A DNA stretch of 64,000 nucleotides from Anastrepha obliqua (lineage: Eukaryota > Arthropoda > Insecta > Diptera > Tephritidae): NCBI RefSeq assembly GCF_027943255.1, contig NC_072892.1, positions 162,814,792 through 162,878,791 on the forward strand. Reading direction: 5' to 3'. This document shows positions 10,716 through 21,424 of the stretch, piece by piece (positions within the stretch are counted from its first letter, which is position 1; each line of letters opens with the position of its first letter). A program made the position numbers and the translations under genes. The notes under the pieces are model-generated. The model saw only the letters and a program-made list of their open reading frames with translations. It ran no database searches and was not told where the DNA came from.

Positions 10716-12756
10716 TTAGGTTAGGTTAGGTTGGTATGGTTGCCCAGGGAATGGGCACACTTGGACGAAAAAAGATTCGTTCTTTGTGATACCATTATGA
10801 AGGGGGTTAGGTGAGAGAGAAAGACCGATGAGATGCCGGGAGAGGGCGGGGAGAAGTGGTGCTGGGACGGTTAGGAGCTTGCGGATTACGAACGATGACT
10901 ATGTTTGCGTCAACCGCTTTATGCTGCTGATGAAATTCATCAGATTTTTAATGTCAGCGCCAGCTATATCAGCAGGCGTGGCAAAGAGGTAGGAGCCAAG
11001 ATGCCTGGATCTTAGCCCCATCAGAGCAGGGCAGCTAAGGAGAAAGTGCTGAGATGATTCCACCTCATCATCCATACATCCAGCGCAAAAAGGACTCGAG
11101 GTGATTCCAAGTGTCACAGCATGCATTCCTCGCGCATTGTGTCCTGTGAGAGAACCCACGAGATTAGAGAGCTGATATTTTGCCAGCCTCAGAAGTTCAC
11201 CCGAGCGTCTCCGGTCCACACGTGGCCAGAAGGATTTCGCGACCTTACACGTTTGTGTACATGCCCAGCGCTCGCTGAGTTGGTGCGATGCCCATCTTTC
11301 CAGGAGCAGACTGCAGGTAGTCAGTGGGATCCCAATTCTCTCCCTTCGCGGGGAAATCACCTCACATGTTCCTTGTCCGGCCAGCTCATCCACCTCACAG
11401 TTTCCCGCAATGTCGCTGTGACCAGGAACCCAGATGAGGCTGATGTCAAAGAATTCGGACGCAGTCGAAAGCGAGGTCAGGCATTCCTTGACCAATTCCG
11501 AATGCACCGTCATAGACCCGAGGGCCCTTATTGCTGCTTGGCTGTCGGAGTAAATATTTACTTTCTTGACTGTTAGTACGCACTTGAGCAGCCAATCAGC
11601 TGCCTCCTTGATTGCGGCTACCTCTGCCTGGAACACACTGCAGTGGTCCGGTAACCTTAATTTGAGTATGATGGGGAGCTCCTCGCAAAAGACTCCTCCG
11701 CCAACCTTTCCTTCCAACTTCGATCCATCCGTGAACAAGTTCACCAGGCCCTGCCCCCAAGTGTAGCCCTCCATCTACTCTTCCCTTGACGGAATATAAG
11801 TGGATAAGGTTCCGGTTGGACTAAACGAGGGTATACACTGATTCGTTCACAGAGGGATGAACTCGAAGTTTCTAAGGATGCTTGAGTGCCCATAAGTGAG
11901 GTTGAGCTTATAGCTCCAGCCCCTCAGTCTGATTGCGGTACGTGTAGCGGCAGTTCTGCCTGCGATATCTACGGGTACCACATTTAACATTGCGTTGAGT
12001 GCCAGAGTAGGAGTCGTTCGAAGCGCCCCACTGATTCCAATGAGTGCCGTTCTCTGAACTCTCGCCAGTTTCTTCAGCAATGTCGTCTTCTCTAGTGAGT
12101 TCCACCAGACTATAACTTCATATAACAAGATAGCCTTTACAATAGAATCGTATAGTCAGAAAACAACTCTAGGCGAAATTGCGCCCTTGCACCCATACAA
12201 GGCGATTGTTGCCTTCCTCACTCTTTCCTCAATATTGGGCATCCATGTAAGCTTGCTGTCAAGGATAATACCTAGGTACTTCACCTTATCAGAAAGCATC
12301 AGAGGAGCGCCCCCCGAGTGAGGGAAGTTGAGCTCTGGGTATTTTATGTTTCCTCGTAAATAGGACGAGCTCCGTCTTAAGAGAATTCACCGACAGGCCG
12401 CAATCCGTTGCCCATCTAACAACTACGATCAGATATCTCTGCATCAAGTTGTACAGAGTATCCACAAATTTCCCTCTAACATCCGCAGAGGAAAGGCGAG
12501 AGAACACCACTTTGCGGAGTGCCCCTACTCACCTGCCGGTAGATGGAGATGCCGCCCCATTCTGCCGCGACAGTTCTGTCGCTAAGTATTTTGTAGATAA
12601 ATCTGATCAGGTCGGTTTCGACCCCCAGTTTACCCAGAGACCTGGTGATTGCCTCCGGGAGGACGTTTTTAAAAGCCTCCTCAATGCCGAGGAAGGCGCC
12701 CACCGCAAGCTCCTTCTGAGAAAGAGACTCCTCAATCTCCTTCATAATTGTGTGTG
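10716..12756 (-). mobile_element. RNase H LINE with TAACC-repeat 3' tail (I/LOA/R1-group)
   Basis: Minus-strand order is a reverse transcriptase remnant (12766-12289), thumb region (12128-11847) and an intact RNase H reading frame (11774-10899), then a short 3' region ending in TAACC repeats (TTAGG as read at 10717-10733). The repeat TACGTACCACT occurs at 10705-10715 and 12757-12767, an 11-bp target duplication. The YADD-containing stretch of the reverse transcriptase is deleted: the frame passes from GTPQSGVLSPF to a later segment near 12510. The element is 5'-truncated. The same family, in better condition for reverse transcriptase, lies at 63178-64000. Confidence 0.88.
10899..11774 (-). 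CDS. LINE RNase H and zinc-knuckle domain, open frame of 291 residues
   Basis: This frame is the C-terminal part of the LINE polyprotein and would normally be fused to the reverse transcriptase; the ATG at 11774 is simply the first Met after upstream frameshifts. RNase H residues are all visible: Asp in LFTDGSK, Glu in FQAEVAAIKEA, Asp in IYSDSQAAIRAL, and the WVPGHSDIAGN segment followed by an Asp in VDELA. RNase H removes the RNA strand of the DNA-RNA hybrid during insertion. A C-x2-C...H-x4-C knuckle (CAGC ... HFLLSC) lies near residue 230. The domain is intact, but the element as a whole is defective. Confidence 0.8.
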   Translation of the reverse strand: MEGYTWGQGLVNLFTDGSKLEGKVGGGVFCEELPIILKLRLPDHCSVFQAEVAAIKEAADWLLKCVLTVKKVNIYSDSQAAIRALGSMTVHSELVKECLTSLSTASEFFDISLIWVPGHSDIAGNCEVDELAGQGTCEVISPRRERIGIPLTTCSLLLERWASHQLSERWACTQTCKVAKSFWPRVDRRRSGELLRLAKYQLSNLVGSLTGHNARGMHAVTLGITSSPFCAGCMDDEVESSQHFLLSCPALMGLRSRHLGSYLFATPADIAGADIKNLMNFISSIKRLTQT

Positions 12757-12835
12757 TACGTACCACTCTAGGTACACAATTTTTTAATGAGTTCCTCTAA
12801 CGGCCACTGGTTTAGGGAAGATAAAGACAAGTTGG

Positions 12836-12935
12836 CGGCTGCCGTAGCTGAATGGGTTGGTGCGTGACTGCCATTCGTAATTCACCTACGTTCTCTGGTT
12901 CGAATCTCGGTGAAAGCAGGAGTTCGCTGGTATTT
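12836..12935 (+). repeat. tRNA-derived SINE, head only
   Basis: Only the tRNA-like head of the SINE is present: 'ccgtagctgaatgggttggt' (A-box region) and ggttcgaatct at 12897-12907 (B-box). After 'ctcggtgaaa' the body seen in the other copies is missing. The A and B boxes are closer to consensus than in the 3.3 kb copy, so this head may still bind TFIIIC. It is not a tRNA gene, because no cloverleaf is evident. Confidence 0.65.
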
Positions 12936-14572
12936 CCAGTCTGTGGCTTATTGGAGATTTCAATCAATCAAATCGCCTTTTTCCTTGCTCAGACTATGGC
13001 CGATACAGGCACATTTTCGTTTTTCGGCTAAAGTTATTCGGCTGCATAAAAACCATAATTTTTAGGTGTTCGGCTTTCAAAGTCAATGCATTTAAATAGT
13101 AAAAGGCAAAGGTATTCGTTATTCGTGTAAAGAATTATTTGACAAACATCGTTGTGTAGCTTAGTTAGATTGACGTAGGTGCCAAAGAGTAATTAGGGAA
13201 GTCCTATGCTCTTATGCTCTTCCTTTACCTTTCCATTATGAGAAAGGTTTGATTGAGGATTGGTATCAACAGTTTTCAGCGTTTAATAAATATAATCATC
13301 CGCTTATATGAAAAGTAAATGGCAGGTGGATGAAAGAAAAAAATGTATTGAAAAAGTACGCGCAAATCATTTAAAATATATTTCCTTGCTGCAGTCACTA
13401 CTACTTAATCGCATGCTGCCCACCCGCCCCTCCATGCCTCAACCCTGTAAACCTCATTTACGTGCATTAATACAAAGTGTTTTTATTTATTATATTTTAT
13501 TTATTATATTTCATTTACTTTCAATTCCTTTCAATACACTTTTTTATTATATTTCTTTTAATTTTATTATTCACATACATTTCCACGCATTTATAAATGG
13601 TTGACCAAGCACCCGCCGCCTCCGCCTCCGCCCTCTCACTTGGCAAGCACGCGCTGCTATAGTTACAGCTACTGACCAAGCGCCGTCCACTTCAGGCCAA
13701 GTGCTCAATGTTCAGTGTTCGGGTCAGTTGCTCAGTTTAACTTGTTAACTGTTAGTGTGTTGTTTTTGTATTCGTTGCACAGTCGCAATATATTGTACTC
13801 AGATTGGCGCAAATGGGTTGCTGGTTAGCGAATAAAATTGGAATGATGGAACACGAGTTGGCCGCAGTGGCAGTGGCGGTGGCGACGGCGGCAATGGCAG
13901 CGGTGTCCTTCACATCCGTCGTTGTTGTTGGTGATGCTGAAAAATACTCCAATTAATTTCGAATAAAAATACTGTGTTTTATTTCCTGAAGAGGTCAGCC
14001 GCGATATGCAATGGTAGTGAAGCAAGTAGTGGAAGATGGCGGAGGTTCGGGCAGTGCGTGGAATTGCGCAGTCAGTAGCAGCACTGCACTTTTCGAGCTT
14101 CAGTTTCGGTCAGTTTTTAATACAACTTTTTCCGCGGCATACATAAACAAACATATGTATGTAGATTATATTTTTTGTTTTTTACTTTTTCATTCGAATG
14201 AATTATGTGGTATTCCTTTTATATTTATATTTGTAACGTTTATTCCATTGAAATGCGCGGCACAGTATGGCAAAATAAGGAAAATAAATTTAGTGATGGA
14301 AAAATGCTGTGCACTTTTTATGTGGAGAAAATGTGGAACACAGGCAGGTAAAAATTATCGGGACTTTTTAGCAACCGAAAATTTGCATTAACATTTAATA
14401 AGCTTCAAAATTGCATACGGAAACTTTTTCTAAAAATTCTTATTAAGAATCGCGAGATTGGGATGAAAAGTTTGCGAAAGTTTTCTAATTTCTGATAAAA
14501 TTTCAAAATTGATTTGAAATGGTGTTTCGTTAGACTATAGTTAACACTTTTATACAAAAGTAATTGATTCTA
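12936..14572. other. No gene seen; possible host DNA
   Basis: No transposase, reverse transcriptase or host protein motif was recognised. There is a TTTAT-rich stretch (13480-13570), a CCGCCTCCGCC patch near 13620 and a GGC/GTGG-rich patch at 13860-13905 that gives Ala/Ser/Cys-rich shadow frames. A 126-codon frame at 14011-14391 has no recognisable domain. The block may be host intronic or intergenic DNA. Confidence 0.4.
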
Positions 14573-15752
14573 TTGGGTTGGGGAATAAGTTCATAACGTT
14601 TTTATACTTTCTTTTATTTTATAATGATTTGTTTGCTGTTTGACAAAGCGTAAGTGTTTATTCGATAGAACTCTTCCTGCTCTAAAAACTGTGTTTTATT
14701 TGTATTTTTGAGTTATTTAATGTTTTGAGACATATGGACATGGAATACCCAAGAGGAAAAGTCAACATTTTTGAAACCTGCTCCTTTTTGCTTTTCATCG
14801 AGGTCAATAAGCTGCCGAAGCAGCCCTGGACATTTACGATGTGTATGGGGAAGGTGTCATAGGCGAGTGTACTGCACGGAAATGATTTGCAAAGTTCAAA
14901 AATGCCGACTTTGACGTCGATGACACGTCCCGCAGTGGAAGACCTTCTGAAGTCGATGAAAAACGTCTGAAAAACCTGTGAAGGAGACAATTGCCAAACC
15001 AGTCATGAATCGAGCTGAAATTTTTCAATTTCAAATTTACAATAAAACGATTCTCATTAACCTTCATTCAATGGGATTTACCGAAAAATTGGGAGCCTCG
15101 TGGTCTCACGAGCTCAACAAAAAACAAAGAGAGAAAGTCGCCTTCAAATTGCTTCCAGCATCTCACCCGCCATCGAGCAACACGCGGTCACAAACAGCGC
15201 TTTTTGTACCGAATCGTCACGGGAGATGAGAAATGGTGTCTATACATCAATAAGAAGCAAAGAAAGAAACGGTTGGATCCAGGAGATACGTCAAAGCCGA
15301 GAGTAAAACCGGATCTTCATCCAAAGAGGGTCATGATTTGTGTTTGGTGGGACGGGGAGGGCATGGTGCACTGGGAAATGCTGGAAAAGAGTACCACGGT
15401 CAACAAAAAGCTCTACATTGCCCCGCTACACCGCGTGAATAAGGCTATCAGACCCCATGTTGCACAAGCTCTCAAAGCCGCACTATAAGAGCTCGAATGT
15501 GAAGTCCTTCCGCATTCGCCTTACCTTCGATAGCAAAGAGGTCCTTAAAAAACGGGCTCAACCACTTCTTTGACACCAGCCCAGACGATTATTGGCGGAA
15601 CGCCTTCAACAAATCGGTCGAGAGGTGTGAAGAGGTTGAAAACAGCAAGGACGAGTACATAATTGATTATCTTATTGATATAATTATTACGGTTTGATTA
15701 AATAAAAGTCTTCGGTAAAAACCGCTACGAACTTATTATAAAACCAGCCCAA
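14573..15752 (+). mobile_element. Mariner transposon (family B), decayed, with internal deletion
   Basis: The ends are TTGGGTTGGGGAATAAGTTC at 14573 and the complement of TTGGGCTGGTTTTATAATAA ending at 15752, each next to TA. At 1180 bp it is about 100 bases short of a full mariner. Transposase homology is spread over several frames: EKLGASWSHELN (degraded WVPHEL), YRIVTGDEKW with the first catalytic Asp (15204 onward) and MICVWWD. The frame then jumps to RPHVAQALKAAL, so the second Asp region is deleted. The third-aspartate region near 15530 is scrambled. It is non-functional and clearly older than family A. Confidence 0.85.
15204..15488 (+). pseudogene. Mariner B transposase, central fragment
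   Basis: The longest open part (about 94 codons) of the family B transposase. It carries YRIVTGDEKWCLY with the first catalytic Asp, then HPKRVMICVWWDGEGMVHWEML and a deletion junction before RPHVAQALKAAL. Upstream, helix-turn-helix pieces with homology to residues 20-80 lie in shifted frames near 14780-14960. The second and third catalytic Asp residues are not recoverable in this frame. Confidence 0.75.
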
Positions 15753-16185
15753 TATAAAAAAAACGTAAATATATTGTAATAAAAACTGGACGAAATGTTC
15801 GTGTGCTATCAATTGTCTTGTGCTGTAGTTGCGGCATCTGAATTTTTTTTCGCGAAAGAGGGGATTTAAAATGCGTAATGCATCAGCAAAGCTACCGTCG
15901 CAGCAGCGGTATGTCATGGGACGAAAAAACTCTGTCTTGTTTAGAACCGCCGCCCATCTTGGAATCGCTTTTGCATTACTTAAGAGTGGCGTTCCATTAT
16001 TACAGGATTTATGATTGTGTGTCTGCATCCGACCTAAATTGGGGGACATCAGAATTCGTTTTAGAGGTATGGTTCCTTCGGCAAAGTTTCTTATTTTGAT
16101 CCCTAGAATACGATTTTCACAGAGCAATGAGCGGTTTTTAAATCCACCCGCCCTAATATATATATACATATACATATATATGGAT
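15753..16185. other. Unassigned block, no gene recognised
   Basis: Sequence between the mariner B end and a LINE. It is less AT-rich than its surroundings, with 'gcagcagcgg' near 15900 and a TA-rich simple repeat at 16155-16185. Overlapping open frames of 60-160 codons exist on both strands, with no family motif. It could be a piece of an unrecognised transposon. Confidence 0.35.
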
Positions 16186-17165
16186 GGTAAGACGGAAAAA
16201 TTAGTTTGAGGTCACTCTTACACAAATCTTTTGGATTCATTGATGAATCTTAATATATCCGGAATAGGAAAAGTATGAATTTTATCCATACTCAGTATAT
16301 CGCAACCCAATATCCTAAGTCTGATTCTGGAAAACGCCGGACATCTACATAGAAAATATGCTTTGCAGTGTCGTCAAGGCAGCTATATGCTGACCACAGG
16401 TGTTGTACACTGAGATAACACCCACCAGTACTCTTGGGTCCTTTATGCTGAGTTTTATGAGAAAGGTCGCTATTTTCTTGTTTGGTTCTTTCACAAGGCA
16501 CTTGGCCACTCTGCACGAGTTCAACCCAGACCAAAGTCCTCTATGGGTAGTCCCCATGAAATCGTTAATTCATAGTTGAATTGATGCAGAATAGACACTT
16601 AGAAAGGGTTCTGAGCTTAGTGGCATACTTGCAGAGCCTTCATTAGCCAGTTTATCAGCTAACTCGATCCCTGCAATACCACAATGCCCAGACACCCAAA
16701 TAAGACTAATTTTGTTGTATTTTGCAACACTCTTCCGTTTTGTCTTACATTCACCGCCAAAGTTCGTAGAGCAGCGCAGCTTGACTGTCACTACAAATTC
16801 CAATACAGCTACTTTGCCACTTTTTCCCAATTAGCCAGTGTGCTACATTTAAGTTGGCTTAGACTTCCGTTAAGAATACCGTAGCCATCTGTCCTGTAGC
16901 AAAGGAGTACTTAGTGTCTTCGTTTAAGAGCCATCCAGATCCGCTTCCATCACTGGTTTTGGATCCGTTGGTGTAGAAAGTGTGCTGAAATCTCGTTAAT
17001 ACGATCTCTGCACTTAACCATTGATCTCTATCTGGGCTCGACCATACTTCCTACCGAAGCTAACATGAAACACCTGATTGTCCACTTGACAACTGGTGGT
17101 AAATAACTATATCTGACAGTGCTTTTTTCATTTCCCCAGATTCCGTTTAACTTGAGCCTGTACGC
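16186..17165 (-). pseudogene. RNase H LINE fragment, same family as 32.1-33.0 kb
   Basis: Minus-strand homology to the LINE at 32127-32989: the RNase H end ISLIWVSGHCGIAGIELADKL at 16570-16830, then the C-terminal region down to about 16190. Upstream, about 16990-16860, the RNase H start reads FYTNGSKTSDGSGSGW, with Asn where the first catalytic Asp should be (TDGSK), plus a frameshift before the central segment. The 3' end passes into a TA-rich simple repeat and lacks the AATCT tail of the other copy. It is non-functional. Confidence 0.75.
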
Positions 17166-17590
17166 CGCCTTCTACTATGGATAGTAAAGTCCTATCTTGG
17201 CGAACTGAAACCACGTTTTATGGGCTCGTCTTATTATATGGCGCAGAAGCATGGACGATGACAGCACCTGATAGGACAGTCTTTGGAGTGTTTGAGAGTA
17301 AGATTCTGCGGAGGATTTAAAAAAAAAAAGCGCATTAGCGAAGGCGAATATCGTAGGCGATGTAATGGTGAGCTCTATGAGCTGCATGCAGACGTGGACA
17401 TAGTGCACCAAATTAAGATTCAACTACTCCGTTTATTAGGTTATTAATGGACGCAAATGCTCTGGCTCTAAAAGTATTCGATACGCTGCTCGCGGGTAGT
17501 ACCATGAGAAGAGGATGACCTTCAATGTGTGGGAAACACTTGGCCTCACTTGGCATTTCTAATTAGCGACTAGCCACTTTGTTGAACTCG
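17166..17590 (+). pseudogene. LINE A C-terminal fragment
   Basis: Plus-strand homology to LINE A: the segment before and after VLLYGAEAWTM (near 17220-17260), then the FERKVLR-type region, RRCNGELYELHADVDIV near 17355-17400 and a degraded RLLGY. A run of A near 17320 marks a frameshift. The reverse transcriptase core is absent. Confidence 0.65.
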
Positions 17591-17617
17591 GCTAAAATCG
17601 CTTAGGCGATTAGAGCT

Positions 17618-18225
17618 TCAATGAAGAAGAAGAAAATCTCTCTTAATTCCAACGCTTCCAACGTTCACGATCCTTCGCGATGACTTTGACTTCTTTGAAA
17701 GATTTCTGTACAGCTTTAAGTTCTTTTTCGAGAGTTCTCTTCCAAGTGCGCCTATTGAGTCCTTTTTTCTACTGCCTTGCCGATTCCAATCTAGTGCTTG
17801 CTTGCACATTTCTGTGGGATCCTTTCGAGGAGTATGGGAGCGGTAGATTGACCCCTTCCTCTGCTTTACCTGCTTACAATTCGCCCAAAGTTCTCTGTTA
17901 TTGATTGTTCTGGGTCATCAAATCTGCAATAAACGTCTTGAACATTTGTTGACAAGAACTTGCAGCTTATTTGCGAGCAAGTCTGTCATGAGTCTGGCCT
18001 CACAGCCATACAAAAGGACCGATTTTACATTTGAGTTCAAAATACGCAGCTTTGTGTGTGTGGAAATCGTTGTAGAATTCCATATCTTGGTTAGCTGAGC
18101 AAAGACGAAGAATTGGTATCGAAGAACTTCACTGGCTAAAATAATTTTATATTTCGTTAAATTATTCTCATATTTTTTTATTAAAGCCCAATCACTGTGT
18201 CGCAGTTCGTTCCTCCATCTCATAT
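17618..18225 (-). pseudogene. LINE reverse transcriptase C-terminal fragment
   Basis: On the minus strand, 18223-17918 encodes the post-catalytic region (FFVFAQLTKIWNSTTIST, SNVKSVLLYGCEA, LQVLVNKCSRRLLQI). Frames to 17618 continue into ALDWNRQGSRKKDSIGALGR and a basic C-terminus, which match the tail of endonuclease-encoding LINEs without RNase H. A TGA after LLQI and a missing base break the frame. Three to four TAAA repeats near 18230 (plus strand) lie at the fragment's 5' side. Confidence 0.7.
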
Positions 18226-19282
18226 TTATAAATAAATAAATAAATATTCCAGCAATGCTTTTGCTGAGTTTGAGTGTAATAAAATAATAAACTTACGTTG
18301 TAGCGTTCAACATCAGAGGAAGAAAGGAAACATTGCCCTTTTTGTAGGTATTTTCCACTGTTTTTATTTAGCACAAAACTGAAATGCTAAATTGCTGCCC
18401 AAGTCATTGTAAGCAAAACCATAGGTCGGCCAGCAGCACTTTGTTCAGCTCATTTGTTGTTGCTGTTTCTATTGATGGCTTTGTTGTAATTGTACAATGT
18501 CCATACTGGCATTTTGGTCAATGGACATTCAAGTGTTCGGCCTGTAAATTGTGCTGAAAAATACGCAAAAATAAGTGAATATCGGATTGGAGCTATGATT
18601 CTGTTTTTCTACAGTTCTGCTGGAAAATCTCTAAAAAAATGTGTGCTAGTTTGAGCGAGCGAGGGCCCAATTTCTGGTGGTAGTGAAGGCTGCAGGTGGC
18701 TGCATTTCGGAACGTGCGCCTGTATTTAAGGGCGAAAGTTTTGCAATTTTTACACAACAAAGGGAACACAAAACGGTTGGCAGCAAATCTATGGATGAAT
18801 GGATGCAGCGATGCGCAATTTGAACAAAACAGTTACTTTGCATAGAAATATAATGCAGGCATACATACATACATACAAAACACAAATACAAATACATTTA
18901 CAGTATACAAATGTAATTTTTGAAAAATACTATGAAGATTGTTGTTACTTTTGATGAAATTTGTTTGGAATGTATGCAATTCGTTTTATTATATTTATAT
19001 TTTTTTTCGAAATTCATTCGTTTTTGACAATATCTTTTAAATTTCCAGTTTATTCTTGACGCAACGCAATGAAATGTGTTGGACCGCAATTTTTAAAATG
19101 GGCGAAAATTCAAATGTTGATCTTCTTGCAAAAACCTTAACGGGTAACAGTACTACAACCTCGCAGGAAGTTTGGTATCCTCTCTGAACCAACCCCCGAG
19201 ATCTTAATGCTGTCTGACGTGGTGCTACCGATATTCGGTTTTGTCAAACGCTTCAAGACTAATCTGGGCAATAAAAAGTTGC
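18226..19282. other. No gene seen; possible host DNA
   Basis: AT-rich sequence with a TACA microsatellite near 18862-18880. No motif-bearing frame and no block shared with other parts of the window were noticed. Possibly host DNA. Confidence 0.4.
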
Positions 19283-20603
19283 GTACTGTTCTATGGTAAA
19301 AATCTGCTTAGCTGACGCTTCCAACGCGGTATGTCATTAAGCGATTTAACGTTTCTGTCAAAAGATACAGGGTTGCCAGATGGGTCCGTCGAATATGGGC
19401 AACCCCAGAGTACACGCCACGCGAGCGCTCCCAAATTGTTGAAATTTACATTCAACAAAAGAAGTCAATTGTGAAAACTCAACGTGCGAATAAAAAATTA
19501 AATAATGTGAAAAGTACGCCTTCTAAGAACAACATTAAACGTTTGTACGAAAGGTTTTCGACTGGTGATGCTCTTTCTAATCCAAAGAGAGCAAATCAAA
19601 ACCGACCAAGGCGATCGGATGAGAATACTGCTCTTGTACGGGCCAGTGTTGAGACGTCGCCAAGAACATTCCAAAATCGCCGTTCTCAGCAGTTGGGCAT
19701 TGCTCGGACCACTTTACAACAAATTATCCGCATTGATATGCATTTATTCCCGTATAAGATTCAATTGACGCAAGGATTGTTGCCTGCGGACAAGCCTCGT
19801 CGATTGGAATGGGCCCAATGAGTCATCGAAATGGCTGAAGATGACGAGCAATTTTGGAACAAAATCATCGTGTCCGATGAGGTTCATTTCTTATTGAATG
19901 GGACGGTAAAGAAGCAAAATTGCCGTATTTACGCCACTGAAAATCCTCACGAAATTCAAGAGGCACCTCTTTACGACGAAAAAGTCACTGTTTGGTGCGG
20001 CGTTAGTGCGAAAACGATTTTTGTGCCGTTTTTCTTCGAAAATGAAGATGGTCAAGCTGTTACCGTCAATCAGGAGCGTTATCGCGATATGATAACCACC
20101 TTTGTGATGCCAATTATTCGTCGAAAGCGTATGAGGCAGTTCTGGTTTCAACAAGACGGCGCTCCACAACACACAGCTCACACCACAATCGATTTTTTTA
20201 AGAAATTGTTTCCTCGTCGTTTGATGTCGAAAAATGGCGATTTTGACTGGCCACCGCGTTCGCCCGATTTAACGCCACCTGACTTCTTCTTGTGGGGATC
20301 TTTAAAATCAAAGGTTTATATTAATAAGCCAAAGACCATAAAAGAGCTCAAGAACAACATCCGTGAGGAAATAGCCGCTATTCCAGCCAAAATGTTAGCT
20401 AAAACTATGGAAAATGCTGCAAAAGGGGCACAATACGCCGTACAGGCTCAAGACGGCCATTTGAGAGATATCATATTCAAAAAGTGATGTCAACAAATTT
20501 ACTTGAACCAAATAAAATGATTATTATCGTCAACATCAAAAAAATTGTGTTTTTCTTTGATTTAAAAAAGAACACGTGGGTCCGTCGAATATGGGTAACG
20601 CAG
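19283..20603 (+). mobile_element. DD41D rosa-type transposon (family C), 5' end inverted
   Basis: The transposase (19411-20487) and a 3' terminal repeat (GGGTCCGTCGAATATGGG, ending 20603, then TA) are in normal order. The 5' end is not. Bases 19283-19406 are the reverse complement of the 5' terminal 126 bases of the sister copy at 44219-44344, so the outermost terminal repeat now abuts the coding region and the start ATG is lost. Both breakpoints fall at GTAC. The element flanks an RNase H LINE fragment on its right. In this state it should be immobile. Confidence 0.8.
19411..20487 (+). pseudogene. DD41D transposase with one stop and no start codon
   Basis: A single frame runs from about 19411 (YTPRERSQIVEI) to TGA at 20485-20487, broken only by TGA at 19819-19821. 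The N-terminal half (19471-19821) holds the helix-turn-helix region: KSTPSKNNIKRLYERFSTG, then SQQLGIARTTLQQI. The catalytic half has Asp in IIVSDEVHF, Asp in WFQQDGAPQH and Asp in SPDLTPPDFFLWG. There are 41 residues between the second and third, so it is DD41D, a class described from the rosa element of tephritids. The normal start Met (MEQYTPRER in the 44 kb copy) was removed by the 5' inversion. Confidence 0.85.
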
Positions 20604-20605
20604 TA

Positions 20606-20895
20606 TAACAACAGAAACATAGCTATTCTTACTGGAATCCAGGCCGCCATCAAGGCTATCAAGCCTTTCCGGGTTATATCAAAACTAGTGCTGGAATGGC
20701 TTGATATGCTGAATGTCGTAGGCCAGAACAATCACGTATGTATCCTATGAGTTCCAAGTACATACATAGGTTTTATTGGGAGTGAAATGGCGAATAAATT
20801 AGCCGGGAAAGGCGAGCTCTGCTCATGAGTTACATAGCCCATTCAATCAGTCCAATTTTCGACTACTTTTTCCTATAAATCTGGCTATATGGCTC
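20606..20895 (+). pseudogene. RNase H LINE fragment
   Basis: The plus-strand frame from 20606 reads IAILTGIQAAIKAIK, a degraded form of the RNase H DSQAA motif. It continues through a degraded WVPGH segment to GSEMANKLAGKGELC (normally GNEIADELAR.G). Catalytic Asp residues are replaced, so the domain is dead. It lies directly between the DD41D copies at 19.3-20.6 and 20.9-21.2 kb, so this LINE may have been the target of both. Confidence 0.6.
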
Positions 20896-21220
20896 AATGG
20901 TGGCTTGAATACCGCAATAAATCGATTGTTAAGCGCGCTGTAAGGCAAGTTGCTCCGCCTTGTTGGGACCAAATGTTGTTGATGCTTAGGTGATTAGTTT
21001 TTGGAAACAAAAATTCAGTCAGCACGGATCGATGGCATTCGCTATTCACCGTAAAGGCAGTTCCTTCCTCATTTCGAAAGACCGATGACGCCGCCAGTGC
21101 TCTATGAACTTCGCGAACAGACGTATTTTTTTGTTCAGAGTAAATTTCCACAATTAGAAAGCGTTGTTTGGGCATTAAACTCGCATGACTTGCAAAACCT
21201 CATGAAACTAAAACACCCGA
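20896..21220 (-). mobile_element. DD41D element remnant (family K), internally deleted
   Basis: The minus-strand start is the terminal repeat TCGGGTGTTTTAGTTTCATG ending at 21220, followed by TA. The frame MPKQRFLIVEIYSEQKNTSVREVHRAL is a transposase N-terminus. It jumps to FRNEEGTAFTVNSECHRSVLTEF and on to SQQGGATCLTARLTIDLL, a degraded QQDGATCHTA with Gly for the catalytic Asp. The third-aspartate region and the other terminal repeat are missing. A second 5' fragment of the family is at 31271-31482. Confidence 0.7.
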
Positions 21221-21424
21221 TATACAGCAAAATTTTAGACTGAAAAGGGTTGTTTATTAGTTTTGCCCATCCGTCCCTATGCCGGCGTGCGTGAGAACTT
21301 AAACAGAAACTTGGTACACATATTTCTCTCGTTCCAAGAAAGGTTGGTATCTAAAATGGTGCAAACGGTCAATAACCACGCCTATTTCTCACTTAACGAT
21401 AATTTTAAAAAAGCAAAAAGGAGG

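Noticed and set aside
10717..10733. A telomere or interstitial telomeric repeat (TTAGG units)
   Set aside because: Only about three units, placed exactly at the 3' end of a LINE and next to its target duplication, so it is the LINE tail.
13860..13905. A GC-rich Ala/Gly-coding repeat as a host exon
   Set aside because: A short trinucleotide-rich patch without flanking coding signal or splice context that I can support.
14011..14391. A 126-codon open frame
   Set aside because: Phe/Ile-rich text from AT-rich DNA, with no domain or conserved pattern.
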